DNA of 12,714 nucleotides from contig CBDDRG010000201.1 of the NCBI GenBank assembly GCA_965232975.1, positions 1-12,714 of the forward strand, in the 5' to 3' direction. Made by a program: the position numbers and the translations under genes. Origin of the DNA: CBDDRG01 sp965232975. Its GTDB lineage: Bacteria > Pseudomonadota > Gammaproteobacteria > Pseudomonadales > Porticoccaceae. Each line of letters begins with the position of its first letter. The first letter of the stretch is position 1. Positions 1 through 12,357 of this stretch are shown piece by piece. The notes beneath the pieces are model-generated. The model was not told where the DNA came from. It made no database searches and saw nothing but the letters and a program-made list of their open reading frames with translations.

Positions 1-456
<456 letters not shown>

Positions 457-464
457 TGGGTTTG

Positions 465-472
465 CCTCCTTT
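465..472 (-). promoter_or_regulatory. Strong Shine-Dalgarno of tuf
   Basis: On the minus strand the sequence AAAGGAGG lies 8 bases before the ATG of tuf. It is the closest match to the anti-SD consensus among the starts in this window, in keeping with the very high EF-Tu synthesis rate. Confidence 0.85.
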
Positions 473-496
473 CGGGCTACACAGGCCGCGAACTGT

Positions 497-2599
497 TTAT
501 TTGTTCTTGGCGATGATTTCTTGGGCGATGTTATTGGGGGCCTCGGTGTAGCGCACGAATTCCATGGTGAATGTCGCACGACCCTGGGTCGCCGAGCGCA
601 GATCCGTGGCATAGCCAAACATCTCTGCGAGAGGCACCTCCGCGGTAATGACTTTACCGGAAGCGCTTTCGTCCATGCCCTGAATCAGGCCGCGCCGCCG
701 GTTGAGATCGCCGACCACATCACCCATGTTTTCTTCCGGGGTGACCACCTCGACTTTCATCGTCGGCTCCAGCAGCACGGCGCCGCCTTTCTGCGACAAC
801 TGCTTGGTGGCCATGGACGCCGCGATTTTGAATGCCATCTCACTCGAGTCGACATCGTGATAGGAGCCGTCAAAGGCTGCCGCCTTGAGGCCTAGCAGCG
901 GGTAGCCGGCAAGCACCCCATTTTGCATCTGCTCGGCGATGCCCTTTTCAATGGCGGAGATGTATTCCTTGGGCACTACGCCGCCAACGATCTCGTTGAC
1001 GAACTCCAGTCCTTCGTCCTCCTCATTGTCGCGGGGCGAAAATCGAATCCATACATGGCCGTACTGCCCGCGGCCACCGGATTGGCGGACGAACTTGCCT
1101 TCAATTTCGCTGGTATTGCGAATGGCTTCGCGGTAGGCGACTTGCGGACGGCCGATGTTGGCTTCGACACTGAATTCACGCCGCATGCGATCAACAATAA
1201 TATCTAGGTGAAGCTCACCCATACCGGAGATGATAGTCTGCCCGGACTCTTCGTCGGTTTTAACCCGAAACGATGGGTCTTCCTGCGCCAGTTTACCGAG
1301 CGCGACACCCATTTTTTCCTGATCCGCCTTGGATTTCGGCTCCACCGCCACCGAAATTACGGGTTCGGGGAATTCCATGCGCTCCAGCACGATGATTTTG
1401 TTCAGATCGCACAAGGTATCACCGGTCGTGACGTCCTTGAGACCAATGGCGGCAGCGATATCGCCGGCGCGGATCTCCTTGATCTCTTCCCGCTGGTTGG
1501 CATGCATTTGCACCATCCGCCCAACGCGCTCCCTCTTGCCCTTGACAGAGTTGTAGACCGCGTCGCCCGACGACAGCACGCCCGAATAAACCCGCAAAAA
1601 GGTCAAGGTGCCGACAAACGGATCGGTGGCAATCTTGAAGGCAAGCGCGGCAAAAGGCTCGTTGTCATCCGCATGCCGGGCCTCGATGGTGACTTCATCG
1701 TCGAGCGTGCCTTCGATAGGCCGCACTTCGGTCGGGGACGGCAGGTACTCGATAACGGCGTCGAGGACAGCTTGCACCCCCTTGTTTTTGAAGGCCGAAC
1801 CGCCCAATACCGGCACGATTTCGCACGCGATGGTGCGTTTGCGAATGCCATCCTTGATTTCTTTTTCGGTGAGCTCCTCGCCATCGAGATACTTGTTCAT
1901 CAATTCATCGCTGGCTTCCGCTGCGGCCTCGACCACCTGCTCGCGCAGCGCGTTGCACTCCTCGCGCATATCGGCGGGCACGTCGGCGTATTCGAAGGTC
2001 ATGCCCTGATCTGCTTCATTCCAGAGAATGGCTTTCATTTTGATCAGGTCGACGACGCCCTTGAACTTCTCCTCTGCGCCGATGGCCATCTGCAGTGGTA
2101 CCGCATTGGCGCCCAGGCGGGTCCTCAACTGCTTGATCACGCGTAGAAAATCAGCGCCGGCGCGATCCATCTTGTTGACGAACACCATGCGCGGCACCGC
2201 GTATTTGTTGGCTTGCCGCCAGACGGTTTCGGTTTGCGGCTGAACGCCGGAGGCACCACACAACACCACCACCGCGCCATCCAGTACGCGCAGCGAACGC
2301 TCTACTTCGATGGTGAAATCGACGTGGCCGGGGGTGTCGATGATGTTGATCCGGTGCTCGTCAAACTGGCCCTGCATACCGCGCCAAAAGGTGGTGATGG
2401 CAGCGGAAGTGATGGTAATACCGCGCTCCTGTTCCTGCTCCATCCAGTCGGTAGTGGCCGCGCCGTCGTGCACCTCGCCGATCTTGTGGGAGCGACCGGT
2501 ATAGAACAGGACGCGCTCCGTGGTCGTCGTCTTGCCGGCGTCGACATGCGCAACGATGCCGATGTTGCGGTAGCGACCGATGTTTGTCTTGCGTGCCAC
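497..2599 (-). CDS. fusA: Elongation factor G
   Basis: EF-G is the GTPase that drives ribosomal translocation and, with RRF, ribosome recycling in the cytoplasm. The 700-residue product is close to the usual 690-704. With the GTG at 2599 as residue 1 it shows the P-loop AHVDAGKT (17-24), switch I RGITIT (59-64), DTPGH (88-92) and NKMD (142-145). Domain II follows (ATDPFVGTLTF region), then domain IV with the tip loop GSYHDVDSSEMAF and domain V near the end. The GTG start gives VARKTNIGRYRNIGI, matching the usual MART-type N-terminus, and has GGGGA 7 bases upstream. An in-frame TTG (2653) and ATG (2647) would add an 18- or 16-residue tail absent from the family and lack a good ribosome site. 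It sits 99 bases after rpsG and 40 before tuf, as in str operons generally. I see no broken motif. Confidence 0.97.
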   Translation of the reverse strand: MARKTNIGRYRNIGIVAHVDAGKTTTTERVLFYTGRSHKIGEVHDGAATTDWMEQEQERGITITSAAITTFWRGMQGQFDEHRINIIDTPGHVDFTIEVERSLRVLDGAVVVLCGASGVQPQTETVWRQANKYAVPRMVFVNKMDRAGADFLRVIKQLRTRLGANAVPLQMAIGAEEKFKGVVDLIKMKAILWNEADQGMTFEYADVPADMREECNALREQVVEAAAEASDELMNKYLDGEELTEKEIKDGIRKRTIACEIVPVLGGSAFKNKGVQAVLDAVIEYLPSPTEVRPIEGTLDDEVTIEARHADDNEPFAALAFKIATDPFVGTLTFLRVYSGVLSSGDAVYNSVKGKRERVGRMVQMHANQREEIKEIRAGDIAAAIGLKDVTTGDTLCDLNKIIVLERMEFPEPVISVAVEPKSKADQEKMGVALGKLAQEDPSFRVKTDEESGQTIISGMGELHLDIIVDRMRREFSVEANIGRPQVAYREAIRNTSEIEGKFVRQSGGRGQYGHVWIRFSPRDNEEDEGLEFVNEIVGGVVPKEYISAIEKGIAEQMQNGVLAGYPLLGLKAAAFDGSYHDVDSSEMAFKIAASMATKQLSQKGGAVLLEPTMKVEVVTPEENMGDVVGDLNRRRGLIQGMDESASGKVITAEVPLAEMFGYATDLRSATQGRATFTMEFVRYTEAPNNIAQEIIAKNK

Positions 2600-2698
2600 A
2601 GTAGTATCCCCGCGAAAATTGCTCGAGTGGCCGTCGCCCGCCGCCATGCTCAAAGAGCCGGCAGCGCAGCGGACACGGCGCTAAATCTGCGTACCGAA
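2600..2698 (-). other. rpsG-fusA spacer
   Basis: These 99 bases separate rpsG from fusA. They contain the fusA ribosome site and a minor GCTC-TTT-GAGC hairpin at about 2644-2654. No U-tract terminator or convincing promoter was seen, so rpsG and fusA are most likely on one transcript. The fusA frame stays open upstream of the GTG to at least a TTG at 2653, which makes the spacer look coding to an ORF finder. Confidence 0.6.
2607..2611 (-). promoter_or_regulatory. Shine-Dalgarno deciding the fusA GTG start
   Basis: GGGGA on the minus strand is separated by 7 bases (TACTACT) from the GTG at 2599. The upstream in-frame ATG at 2647 is preceded by GGCTCTTTGAGC, a poor match. This supports GTG as the true fusA start. 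Confidence 0.7.
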
Positions 2699-3169
2699 TT
2701 AAAAACGATAGTGGGAGAACGCCTTGTTGGCCTCGGCCATGCGGTGGACGTCTTCCCGCTTCTTGACTGCGCCGCCTTTGTTTTGGGCAGCATCGACAAT
2801 TTCGCCGGCGAGCCGCTGGGCCATGGATTTCTCGCCACGACCACGGGCGTAATCCACCAGCCAGCGCATCGCCAGCGCCGTGCGCCGTGCCGCGCGCACT
2901 TCGACCGGAACCTGATAAGTGGCGCCACCGACGCGGCGCGACTTGACCTCGACCATTGGCGCTATATGGTCGAGCGCCTCCTCAAAAGCACCAACGGCGT
3001 CGCGCTTCAGGCGATCCTGAACGATGTTCAGCGCCCCATATACAATGCGCTCGGCGACCGCTTTTTTACCGCTCACCATGACGTGGTTCATGAATTTTGC
3101 CAGCACTACATTGCCAAATTTGGGATCCGGCAATATCTCTCGCTTGGCGACAATGCGTCTTCTCGGCAT
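2699..3169 (-). CDS. rpsG: 30S ribosomal protein S7
   Basis: S7 nucleates assembly of the 30S head by binding the 3' major domain of 16S rRNA and lines the E site. In E. coli it also represses the str mRNA. The protein is 156 residues, the usual bacterial length. It starts MPRRRIVAKREILPDPKFG and carries the signature VEVKSRRVGGATYQVPVEV in the middle and KKREDVHRMAEANKAF near the C-terminus. It ends SHYRF, as in pseudomonads, rather than the AHYRW of E. coli. The ATG at 3169 has a modest GAGA Shine-Dalgarno about 8-9 bases upstream, weaker than that of tuf or rpsL. It lies 126 bases after rpsL and 99 before fusA, the standard rpsL-rpsG-fusA-tuf order. No anomaly is seen. Confidence 0.98.
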   Translation of the reverse strand: MPRRRIVAKREILPDPKFGNVVLAKFMNHVMVSGKKAVAERIVYGALNIVQDRLKRDAVGAFEEALDHIAPMVEVKSRRVGGATYQVPVEVRAARRTALAMRWLVDYARGRGEKSMAQRLAGEIVDAAQNKGGAVKKREDVHRMAEANKAFSHYRF

Positions 3170-3295
3170 ATCTACATTCTCTTAACTTACAGTTTCAGGT
3201 TGTCCCGGAACCAGCGCCATTACCCCGTCCGGCCTTACTCTATGGGCGCCGAGCAAACCACGGATGGTGAGCACCGCGCACGAATAGATTTTGAA
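3170..3295 (-). promoter_or_regulatory. rpsL-rpsG intercistronic region, possible S7 autoregulatory site
   Basis: This 126-base gap is long for a tightly packed ribosomal operon. In E. coli the equivalent rpsL-rpsG gap holds the S7 translational-repression site (established knowledge). Here I can see a potential stem CCGGA (minus, 3232-3228) with TCCGG (3209-3205) around an 18-base loop, and a small ACCA-TCCG-TGGT hairpin further 5'. No U-tract follows, so neither is a terminator. That this is an S7 target is inferred from position only; I cannot match it base by base to the E. coli site. Confidence 0.35.
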
Positions 3296-3682
3296 CTACT
3301 TTTTAGCGGTAGTTTTTGGACGTTTGGCGCCGTACTTGGAGCGGCGCTGTCTGCGCTTGTCGACACCGGAGGTATCGAGACTGCCGCGCACCGTGTGATA
3401 GCGCACGCCGGGCAGGTCTTTGACCCGGCCACCGCGAATCAGCACCACGCTGTGCTCCTGCAGATTGTGGCCTTCGCCACCTATGTAGGAGGACACTTCG
3501 AAGCCGCTGGTGAGCCGCACCCGGCAGACTTTGCGCATCGCCGAGTTAGGCTTTTTCGGGGTCGTGGTGTAGACCCGAGTACAAACCCCGCGCCGCTGCG
3601 GGCAACCCTGTAGCGCCGGGACGCCGCTTTTGACGACCTTGCGCTTTCTCGGCTTCCGCACCAGCTGGTTGATTGTGGACAT
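3296..3682 (-). CDS. rpsL: 30S ribosomal protein S12
   Basis: S12 sits at the decoding centre of the 30S subunit and controls translational accuracy and streptomycin response. The 128-residue protein is slightly longer than the usual 123-124 because of a short basic tail (TTAKK) after KRPK. Signature segments are RGVCTRVYTTTPKKPNSA (31-48) and GGRVKDLPGVRYHTVRG (84-100). Lys43 and Lys88 (E. coli K42 and K87) are wild type, so no streptomycin-resistance substitution is apparent. Asp89, the residue methylthiolated in E. coli S12, is present. Position 49 is Met where Leu is common. The ATG at 3682 has GGAG 8 bases upstream (3694-3691). It is the first gene of the str segment, 157 bases after rpoC, with its own likely promoter and a structured leader. 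Confidence 0.98.
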   Translation of the reverse strand: MSTINQLVRKPRKRKVVKSGVPALQGCPQRRGVCTRVYTTTPKKPNSAMRKVCRVRLTSGFEVSSYIGGEGHNLQEHSVVLIRGGRVKDLPGVRYHTVRGSLDTSGVDKRRQRRSKYGAKRPKTTAKK

Positions 3683-3698
3683 TCCATACGCTCCAGAT

Positions 3699-3724
3699 AA
3701 TAAAAAGGCCTTCCCGAGGAAGGC
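3699..3724 (-). terminator. Intrinsic terminator / attenuator in the rpsL leader
   Basis: On the minus strand a 7-bp stem GCCTTCC / GGAAGGC (3724-3718 with 3714-3708) closes a 3-base loop and is followed at once by CTTTTTATT, a good U-tract. It ends only about 5 bases before the rpsL Shine-Dalgarno. No promoter could fit between it and the ATG. Every transcript that reaches rpsL, whether from rpoBC read-through or from the promoter at 3773-3801, must therefore pass it. It may act as a partial terminator or attenuator. The shape is seen directly; its activity is inferred. Confidence 0.75.
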
Positions 3725-3734
3725 TGTCTAACCA

Positions 3735-3764
3735 CCCGATAACCCTGCCGACCCGGTAATCGGG
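3735..3764 (-). promoter_or_regulatory. 5'-proximal hairpin of the rpsL leader
   Basis: The arms are CCCGATTACC (minus, 3764-3755) and GGTTATCGGG (3744-3735). They pair over 10 positions with one U-U mismatch and enclose a 10-base loop. If transcription starts about 7 bases after the predicted -10 (near 3766), this stem begins within the first few nucleotides of the mRNA. Such 5' stems often protect transcripts from decay. It could also influence the terminator hairpin 10 bases further on. No function is proven. Confidence 0.55.
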
Positions 3765-3772
3765 GACGCGGG

Positions 3773-3801
3773 ATTCTAAAGACGCACTCCGGCCGCGTCA
3801 A
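3773..3801 (-). promoter_or_regulatory. Sigma70-type promoter for the str operon (rpsL)
   Basis: On the minus strand the -35 is TTGACG (3801-3796), the spacer is exactly 17 bases and the -10 is TAGAAT (3778-3773). Five of six bases match consensus in each element. The sequence after the -10 is CCCGCGTC, a GC-rich discriminator like those of stringently controlled ribosomal promoters. The likely start is near 3766, giving a leader of about 84 bases. The elements are seen directly; growth-rate or ppGpp control is inferred from the discriminator. Confidence 0.75.
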
Positions 3802-3839
3802 GCCGAAGCCGACCCGGCCCAGCCGGCGCCGGTCTTGCC

Positions 3840-8051
<4,212 letters not shown>

Positions 8052-8058
8052 GGCATTT

Positions 8059-8063
8059 CCTCC
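8059..8063 (-). promoter_or_regulatory. Shine-Dalgarno deciding the rpoC TTG start
   Basis: GGAGG (minus, 8063-8059) is 7 bases from the TTG at 8051 and only 2 from an out-of-frame ATG at 8056. The ATG reads ATG-CCT-TGA and stops at once, and its TGA overlaps the TTG. Spacing and frame both select TTG. Confidence 0.8.
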
Positions 8064-8078
8064 GTTGGGAACCGGGTC

Positions 8079-8118
8079 GGGAAGCAGCGGCGCTGGTCAC
8101 CGCCGCACGGCGCTTCCC
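8079..8118 (-). promoter_or_regulatory. Long GC-rich stem-loop between rpoB and rpoC
   Basis: The minus-strand RNA starts one base after the rpoB stop. It folds as an outer 7-bp stem GGGAAGC / GCTTCCC (8118-8112 with 8085-8079) and an inner 6-bp stem GCGGCG / CGCCGC (8106-8101 with 8092-8087). An asymmetric bulge of 5 and 1 bases separates them, and the loop has 8 bases. No U-tract follows, so it is not an intrinsic terminator. It leaves the rpoC ribosome site free. Possible roles are mRNA processing or stability, or spacing between the two large cistrons; all are inferred. Confidence 0.6.
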
Positions 8119-8119
8119 A

Positions 8120-11100
8120 TCATTCGTATTCCAATTCCATATTGATCCCCAGCGAGCGGATTTCCTTCACCAACACATTGAAAGATTCCGGCATACCGGG
8201 ATCCATCTGGTGATCGCCATCGACGATGTTTTTGTACATCTTGGTGCGCCCGTTCACGTCGTCTGACTTGACCGTCAACATCTCCTGCAGCGTATAGGCG
8301 GCACCATAGGCTTCCAGTGCCCACACCTCCATCTCGCCGAACCGCTGGCCGCCGAACTGGGCTTTGCCGCCCAGCGGTTGCTGGGTGACCAGACTGTACG
8401 AGCCGGTCGAGCGGGCGTGCATCTTGTCATCCACCAGGTGGTTGAGCTTGAGCATGTACATGTAGCCCACGGTCACCGGCCGGCTGAAGGCGTCGCCGGT
8501 GCGGCCGTCATAGAGTGTCATCTGGCCACTCTCCGGCAGGCCGGCGAGAGCCAGCAGCTTCTTGATTTCGCTCTCGGTGGCGCCATCGAACACGGGGGTC
8601 GCCATGGGCACCCCAGCGCGCAGATTGCCAGCCAACTCGCGAATCTCGTCGCCGTTGAGAGCGTCGAGGTCGACCTGCTTGGCACTCGTGCCGGTGGCGT
8701 ACACCTGATGCAGAAACTTGCGCAAGTCGCCGACCGTACGCTGGGCTTTCAGCATTTGATCGATCTTCCTGCCGAGGCCCTTGGCCGCGAGGCCCAGGTG
8801 GGCTTCCAGAATTTGGCCGACGTTCATCCGCGACGGCACGCCCAGCGGATTGAGCACAATATCGACCGGCTCGCCATGCTCGTCATAGGGCATGTCTTCA
8901 ACCGGCATGATGACGGAGATAACGCCCTTGTTGCCGTGGCGACCGGCCATTTTGTCACCGGGCTGGATACGTCTTTTAACCGCCAGATACACCTTGACGA
9001 TTTTCAGCACGCCGGGGGCGAGATCGTCACCGCTTTGCAGCTTGCGCCTTTTGTCCTCAAAGCGTTCATCGAGCAACTTGCGCCGTTCGAGCAACTGGGC
9101 CTCGGCGCGCGCCAGCAGGTCGTTGAGGCCGTCATCCTCCATCCGCACCCTGGACCACTGTTCCCGATCGAAGCCGCTAGCGGCCGCCTCGGTCAGCGGG
9201 GCGCCCTTCTTGAGGTCGGGCGCGCGCACCACCGGCTGGCCGACCAGGGCGGCGCGCAATCGCTCGAAGGTGGCGTTTTCGACAATGCGGAATTCATCGT
9301 TGACGTCCTTGCGAACCTGATCCAGCGCGGCCTTTTCAATCTGCAGCGAGCGCGCATCCTTGGGCAGGCCATCGCGGGTGAACACCTGCACATCGATGAC
9401 GGTGCCCCGCGTACCACCGGGCACGCGCAGGGAGGTGTCTTTAACGTCGCTGGCTTTCTCGCCAAAGATCGCGCGCAGCAGCTTTTCCTCCGGAGTCAAC
9501 TGAGTCTCGCCCTTGGGCGTCACCTTGCCCACCAGGATGTCCCCGGCGCCCACCTCGGCGCCGATGTAGACAATGCCCGATTCGTCCAGCCGCGCCAGTG
9601 CGGATTCCCCGACGTTGGGGATGTCGGCGCTAATCTCCTCGGCACCCAGTTTGGTGTCGCGGGCGACACAGGTGAGCTCCTGAATGTGGATGGTGGTAAA
9701 GCGATCTTCATCGACCACGCGCTCCGAGATCAGGATTGAATCCTCGAAGTTGTAGCCGTTCCAGGGCATGAACGCGATGCGCATGTTCTGGCCCAGCGCC
9801 AGTTCACCCATATCGACGGACGGGCCGTCGGCGAGAATGTCGCCACGTGCAACCACCTCGCCCAATTTGACGATGGAGCGCTGGTTGATACAGGTGTTCT
9901 GATTGGAACGGGTGTACTTGGTCAGCTTGTAGATGTCGACGCCGGCGTCACCTGACTCCACCTCATCGCTATTGACCCGCACCACGATACGCGCGGCGTC
10001 CCCACTTTCGACCACGCCGCCACGCCGCGCCACCACACAGACGCCCGAATCGCCGGCGACAACGCGCTCCATGCCCGTACCCACCAGGGGCTTGTCGGTT
10101 TTCAGCGTCGGCACCGCTTGACGCTGCATGTTGGCGCCCACCAGCGCGCGGTTGGCATCGTCGTGCTCCAGGAACGGCACCAGAGATGCCGCCACCGAAA
10201 CAACCTGGCGCGGCGAGACATCCATGTATTGGACGTCTGCCGGCTGCTTGAGGGTGAATTCACCCTCATGACGCACAGTGACCAGATCGTCTGTCAATTC
10301 GCCCTCAGCGTTCAGCGTGGACGACGCCTGGGCGATCACGTAGCCGCCCTCGTTGATGGCCGACATGAATTCGATGTCATTGGTCACCCGGCCATTGACG
10401 ACCTTGCGATAGGGCGTCTCCAGGAACCCGTAACTGTTGGTGCGGGCATAGTTGGCGAGGGAGTTGATCAACCCGATATTTGGGCCCTCCGGTGTCTCAA
10501 TGGGGCAGACTCGTCCGTAATGGGTGGGGTGCACGTCGCGCACTTCGAAGCCGGCGCGCTCGCGGGTCAACCCGCCCGGCCCCAACGCCGACACCCGCCG
10601 CTTGTGGGTAACCTCCGACAGCGGGTTATTTTGATCCATGAACTGGGACAACTGACTGGAGCCGAAGAATTCCTTCATCGCCGCCGCCACCGGCTTGGCA
10701 TTGACCATATCCTGCGGCAGCAGGCCCTCGGATTCGGCGACGGAAAGCCGCTCCTTGACCGCCCGCTCAACCCGCACCAGACCAATGCGGAACTGGTTTT
10801 CTGCCATCTCGCCGACCGAGCGCACCCGCCGATTGCCCAGATGATCGATATCGTCCACCACGCCGTGACCATTGCGGATGGCAATCAGCGCGCGGATCGC
10901 GTCGACAATGTCCTCGCGCATCAGAGTGCCCGAGCCGGTGACTTCTTCGCGTCCCAGCCGACGATTGAATTTCATCCGTCCAACGGCCGACAGGTCGTAG
11001 CGATCGGCACTAAAGAACAGGTTATTAAACAGGTTTTCCGCGGAATCCTTGGTCGGCGGCTCGCCGGGGCGCATCATGCGGTAGATTTCCACCAGCGCAT

Positions 11101-12199
11101 CGAGCTGCGTGCGACTGGGATCCACGCGCAGGGTCTCCGAGACAAAGGCGCCACAATCGAGATCATTCGTGTAAATGGTCTCAACGGTTGTCAAGCCTGC
11201 GGCTTCGATCTTGTCGACAAGCTCTGCCGTAATCAGGGTGTTGCATTCGAACAGCAGTTCGCCGGTATCGGGGTGAGCGACATCCTTGGCCAGCGTGCGC
11301 CCGTACAGGTAGGCGCGTGGCACTTCCAACCGGGTCACCTTGTCCTCGTCGAGCTGGCGAATATGGCGCGCGGTGACGCGGCGCCCCTCCTCGACAATGA
11401 CGCGACCATTCTTGCCCTTGATATCGAAGGTAGCGATCTCGCCCCGCAACCGCGAGGGCTGAAGATCCAGGTTGTAACTGCCGTCCTTGCCAAGATGAAA
11501 CAGGCTGGTCTCGAAGAATAAGGCGAGCATTTGTTCCGAGGTGTAGCCCATCGCGCGCAACAAAATGCTGACCGGCAGCTTGCGGCGACGGTCGATGCGC
11601 ACATAGAGCAAATCCTTCGCATCGAACTCAAAATCCAACCAGGAACCGCGGTAAGGGATGATGCGCGCCGAATACAGCAGCTTTCCCGATGAGTGGGTCT
11701 TGCCCTTGTCGTGATCGAAAAACACGCCCGGGGAACGGTGCAGCTGGGATACGATCACCCGCTCGGTACCATTGACAATAAAGGTGCCGTGGTCGGTCAT
11801 CTGGGGCACTTCCCCCATGTAGACCTCCTGCTCCTTGATATCCTTGATGGTCTTGTGGGCTGAGTCCTTGTCAATCAGCACCAGGCGCACGCGCGCGCGC
11901 AAAGGCACGGCGAAGGTTGCGCCGCGCAATTTGCACTCCTCGACATCGAACACCGGTTTGCCGAGCTGGTAGTCGACGTACTCCAGGCGAGCGTTGCCCG
12001 AATAGCTCTCGATTGGAAAGACCGAATTGAAGGCGGCATGCAGGCCAGTGTTGGTGCGTTCGCCGACCGGAACGCCAGGCTGGGTAAACTTCCGGTAGGA
12101 ATCGAGCTGAATCGCCAACAGGTAGGGCTGATCCATTACCTGCGGGAGTTTGCTCAAATCCTTGCGAATCCGTTTTTTCTCTGTGTACGAGTAAGCCAT
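8120..12199 (-). CDS. rpoB: DNA-directed RNA polymerase subunit beta
   Basis: RpoB is the second large catalytic subunit of RNA polymerase and holds the rifampicin pocket. The 1359 residues compare with 1342 in E. coli and about 1357 in Pseudomonas. The rifampicin region begins FFGSSQLSQFMDQNNPLSE at 511. D522, H532, S537 and L539 correspond to E. coli D516, H526, S531 and L533; all are wild type, so sensitivity is expected. The active-centre acidic pair is E819-D820 in WNGYNFEDS. The nucleotide-contacting segment GDKMAGRHGNKG is at 1081-1092, with K1083 and K1091. The C-terminal clamp segment has QPLGGKAQFGGQRFGEMEVW. The ATG at 12199 gives MAYSYTEKKRIRKDL, the family N-terminus, with GGGAG 6 bases upstream (12210-12206). 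It follows rplL by 232 bases with no evident promoter of its own, so it likely depends on read-through from rplL. Confidence 0.99.
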   Translation of the reverse strand: MAYSYTEKKRIRKDLSKLPQVMDQPYLLAIQLDSYRKFTQPGVPVGERTNTGLHAAFNSVFPIESYSGNARLEYVDYQLGKPVFDVEECKLRGATFAVPLRARVRLVLIDKDSAHKTIKDIKEQEVYMGEVPQMTDHGTFIVNGTERVIVSQLHRSPGVFFDHDKGKTHSSGKLLYSARIIPYRGSWLDFEFDAKDLLYVRIDRRRKLPVSILLRAMGYTSEQMLALFFETSLFHLGKDGSYNLDLQPSRLRGEIATFDIKGKNGRVIVEEGRRVTARHIRQLDEDKVTRLEVPRAYLYGRTLAKDVAHPDTGELLFECNTLITAELVDKIEAAGLTTVETIYTNDLDCGAFVSETLRVDPSRTQLDALVEIYRMMRPGEPPTKDSAENLFNNLFFSADRYDLSAVGRMKFNRRLGREEVTGSGTLMREDIVDAIRALIAIRNGHGVVDDIDHLGNRRVRSVGEMAENQFRIGLVRVERAVKERLSVAESEGLLPQDMVNAKPVAAAMKEFFGSSQLSQFMDQNNPLSEVTHKRRVSALGPGGLTRERAGFEVRDVHPTHYGRVCPIETPEGPNIGLINSLANYARTNSYGFLETPYRKVVNGRVTNDIEFMSAINEGGYVIAQASSTLNAEGELTDDLVTVRHEGEFTLKQPADVQYMDVSPRQVVSVAASLVPFLEHDDANRALVGANMQRQAVPTLKTDKPLVGTGMERVVAGDSGVCVVARRGGVVESGDAARIVVRVNSDEVESGDAGVDIYKLTKYTRSNQNTCINQRSIVKLGEVVARGDILADGPSVDMGELALGQNMRIAFMPWNGYNFEDSILISERVVDEDRFTTIHIQELTCVARDTKLGAEEISADIPNVGESALARLDESGIVYIGAEVGAGDILVGKVTPKGETQLTPEEKLLRAIFGEKASDVKDTSLRVPGGTRGTVIDVQVFTRDGLPKDARSLQIEKAALDQVRKDVNDEFRIVENATFERLRAALVGQPVVRAPDLKKGAPLTEAAASGFDREQWSRVRMEDDGLNDLLARAEAQLLERRKLLDERFEDKRRKLQSGDDLAPGVLKIVKVYLAVKRRIQPGDKMAGRHGNKGVISVIMPVEDMPYDEHGEPVDIVLNPLGVPSRMNVGQILEAHLGLAAKGLGRKIDQMLKAQRTVGDLRKFLHQVYATGTSAKQVDLDALNGDEIRELAGNLRAGVPMATPVFDGATESEIKKLLALAGLPESGQMTLYDGRTGDAFSRPVTVGYMYMLKLNHLVDDKMHARSTGSYSLVTQQPLGGKAQFGGQRFGEMEVWALEAYGAAYTLQEMLTVKSDDVNGRTKMYKNIVDGDHQMDPGMPESFNVLVKEIRSLGINMELEYE

Positions 12200-12290
12200 C
12201 AGTAACTCCCAGCAGAATTAACCGTGTCGAGCATCGCACTGCGCAGCGCCCGATGTCGCCGAATTGCGGCGCTCACCCCGGGCTGGAGTG

Positions 12291-12336
12291 CGTTAACACT
12301 ATCGACGCCGACGCTTGCGCACAGACAGTGTTAACG
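12291..12336 (-). repeat. Perfect 10-bp inverted repeat with GTTAAC arms
   Basis: CGTTAACACT (12291-12300) and AGTGTTAACG (12327-12336) are perfect reverse complements with a 26-base interior. Each arm contains the palindrome GTTAAC. As RNA it could form a 10-bp stem with a large loop, suitable for a processing site. As DNA it could be an operator for a dimeric protein. I cannot choose between these from sequence. Confidence 0.6.
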
Positions 12337-12357
12337 AGCCCCACTTCACCCAGCAGG

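Noticed and set aside
2600..2653. A longer fusA starting at TTG 2653 or ATG 2647.
   Set aside because: The extra residues are absent from the EF-G family, there is no good Shine-Dalgarno, and the GTG at 2599 has both the right context and the right N-terminus.
10575..10660. Rifampicin-resistance substitutions in rpoB, and streptomycin-resistance changes in rpsL (3419-3421, 3554-3556).
   Set aside because: The rifampicin-pocket residues and S12 Lys43/Lys88 are all wild type.
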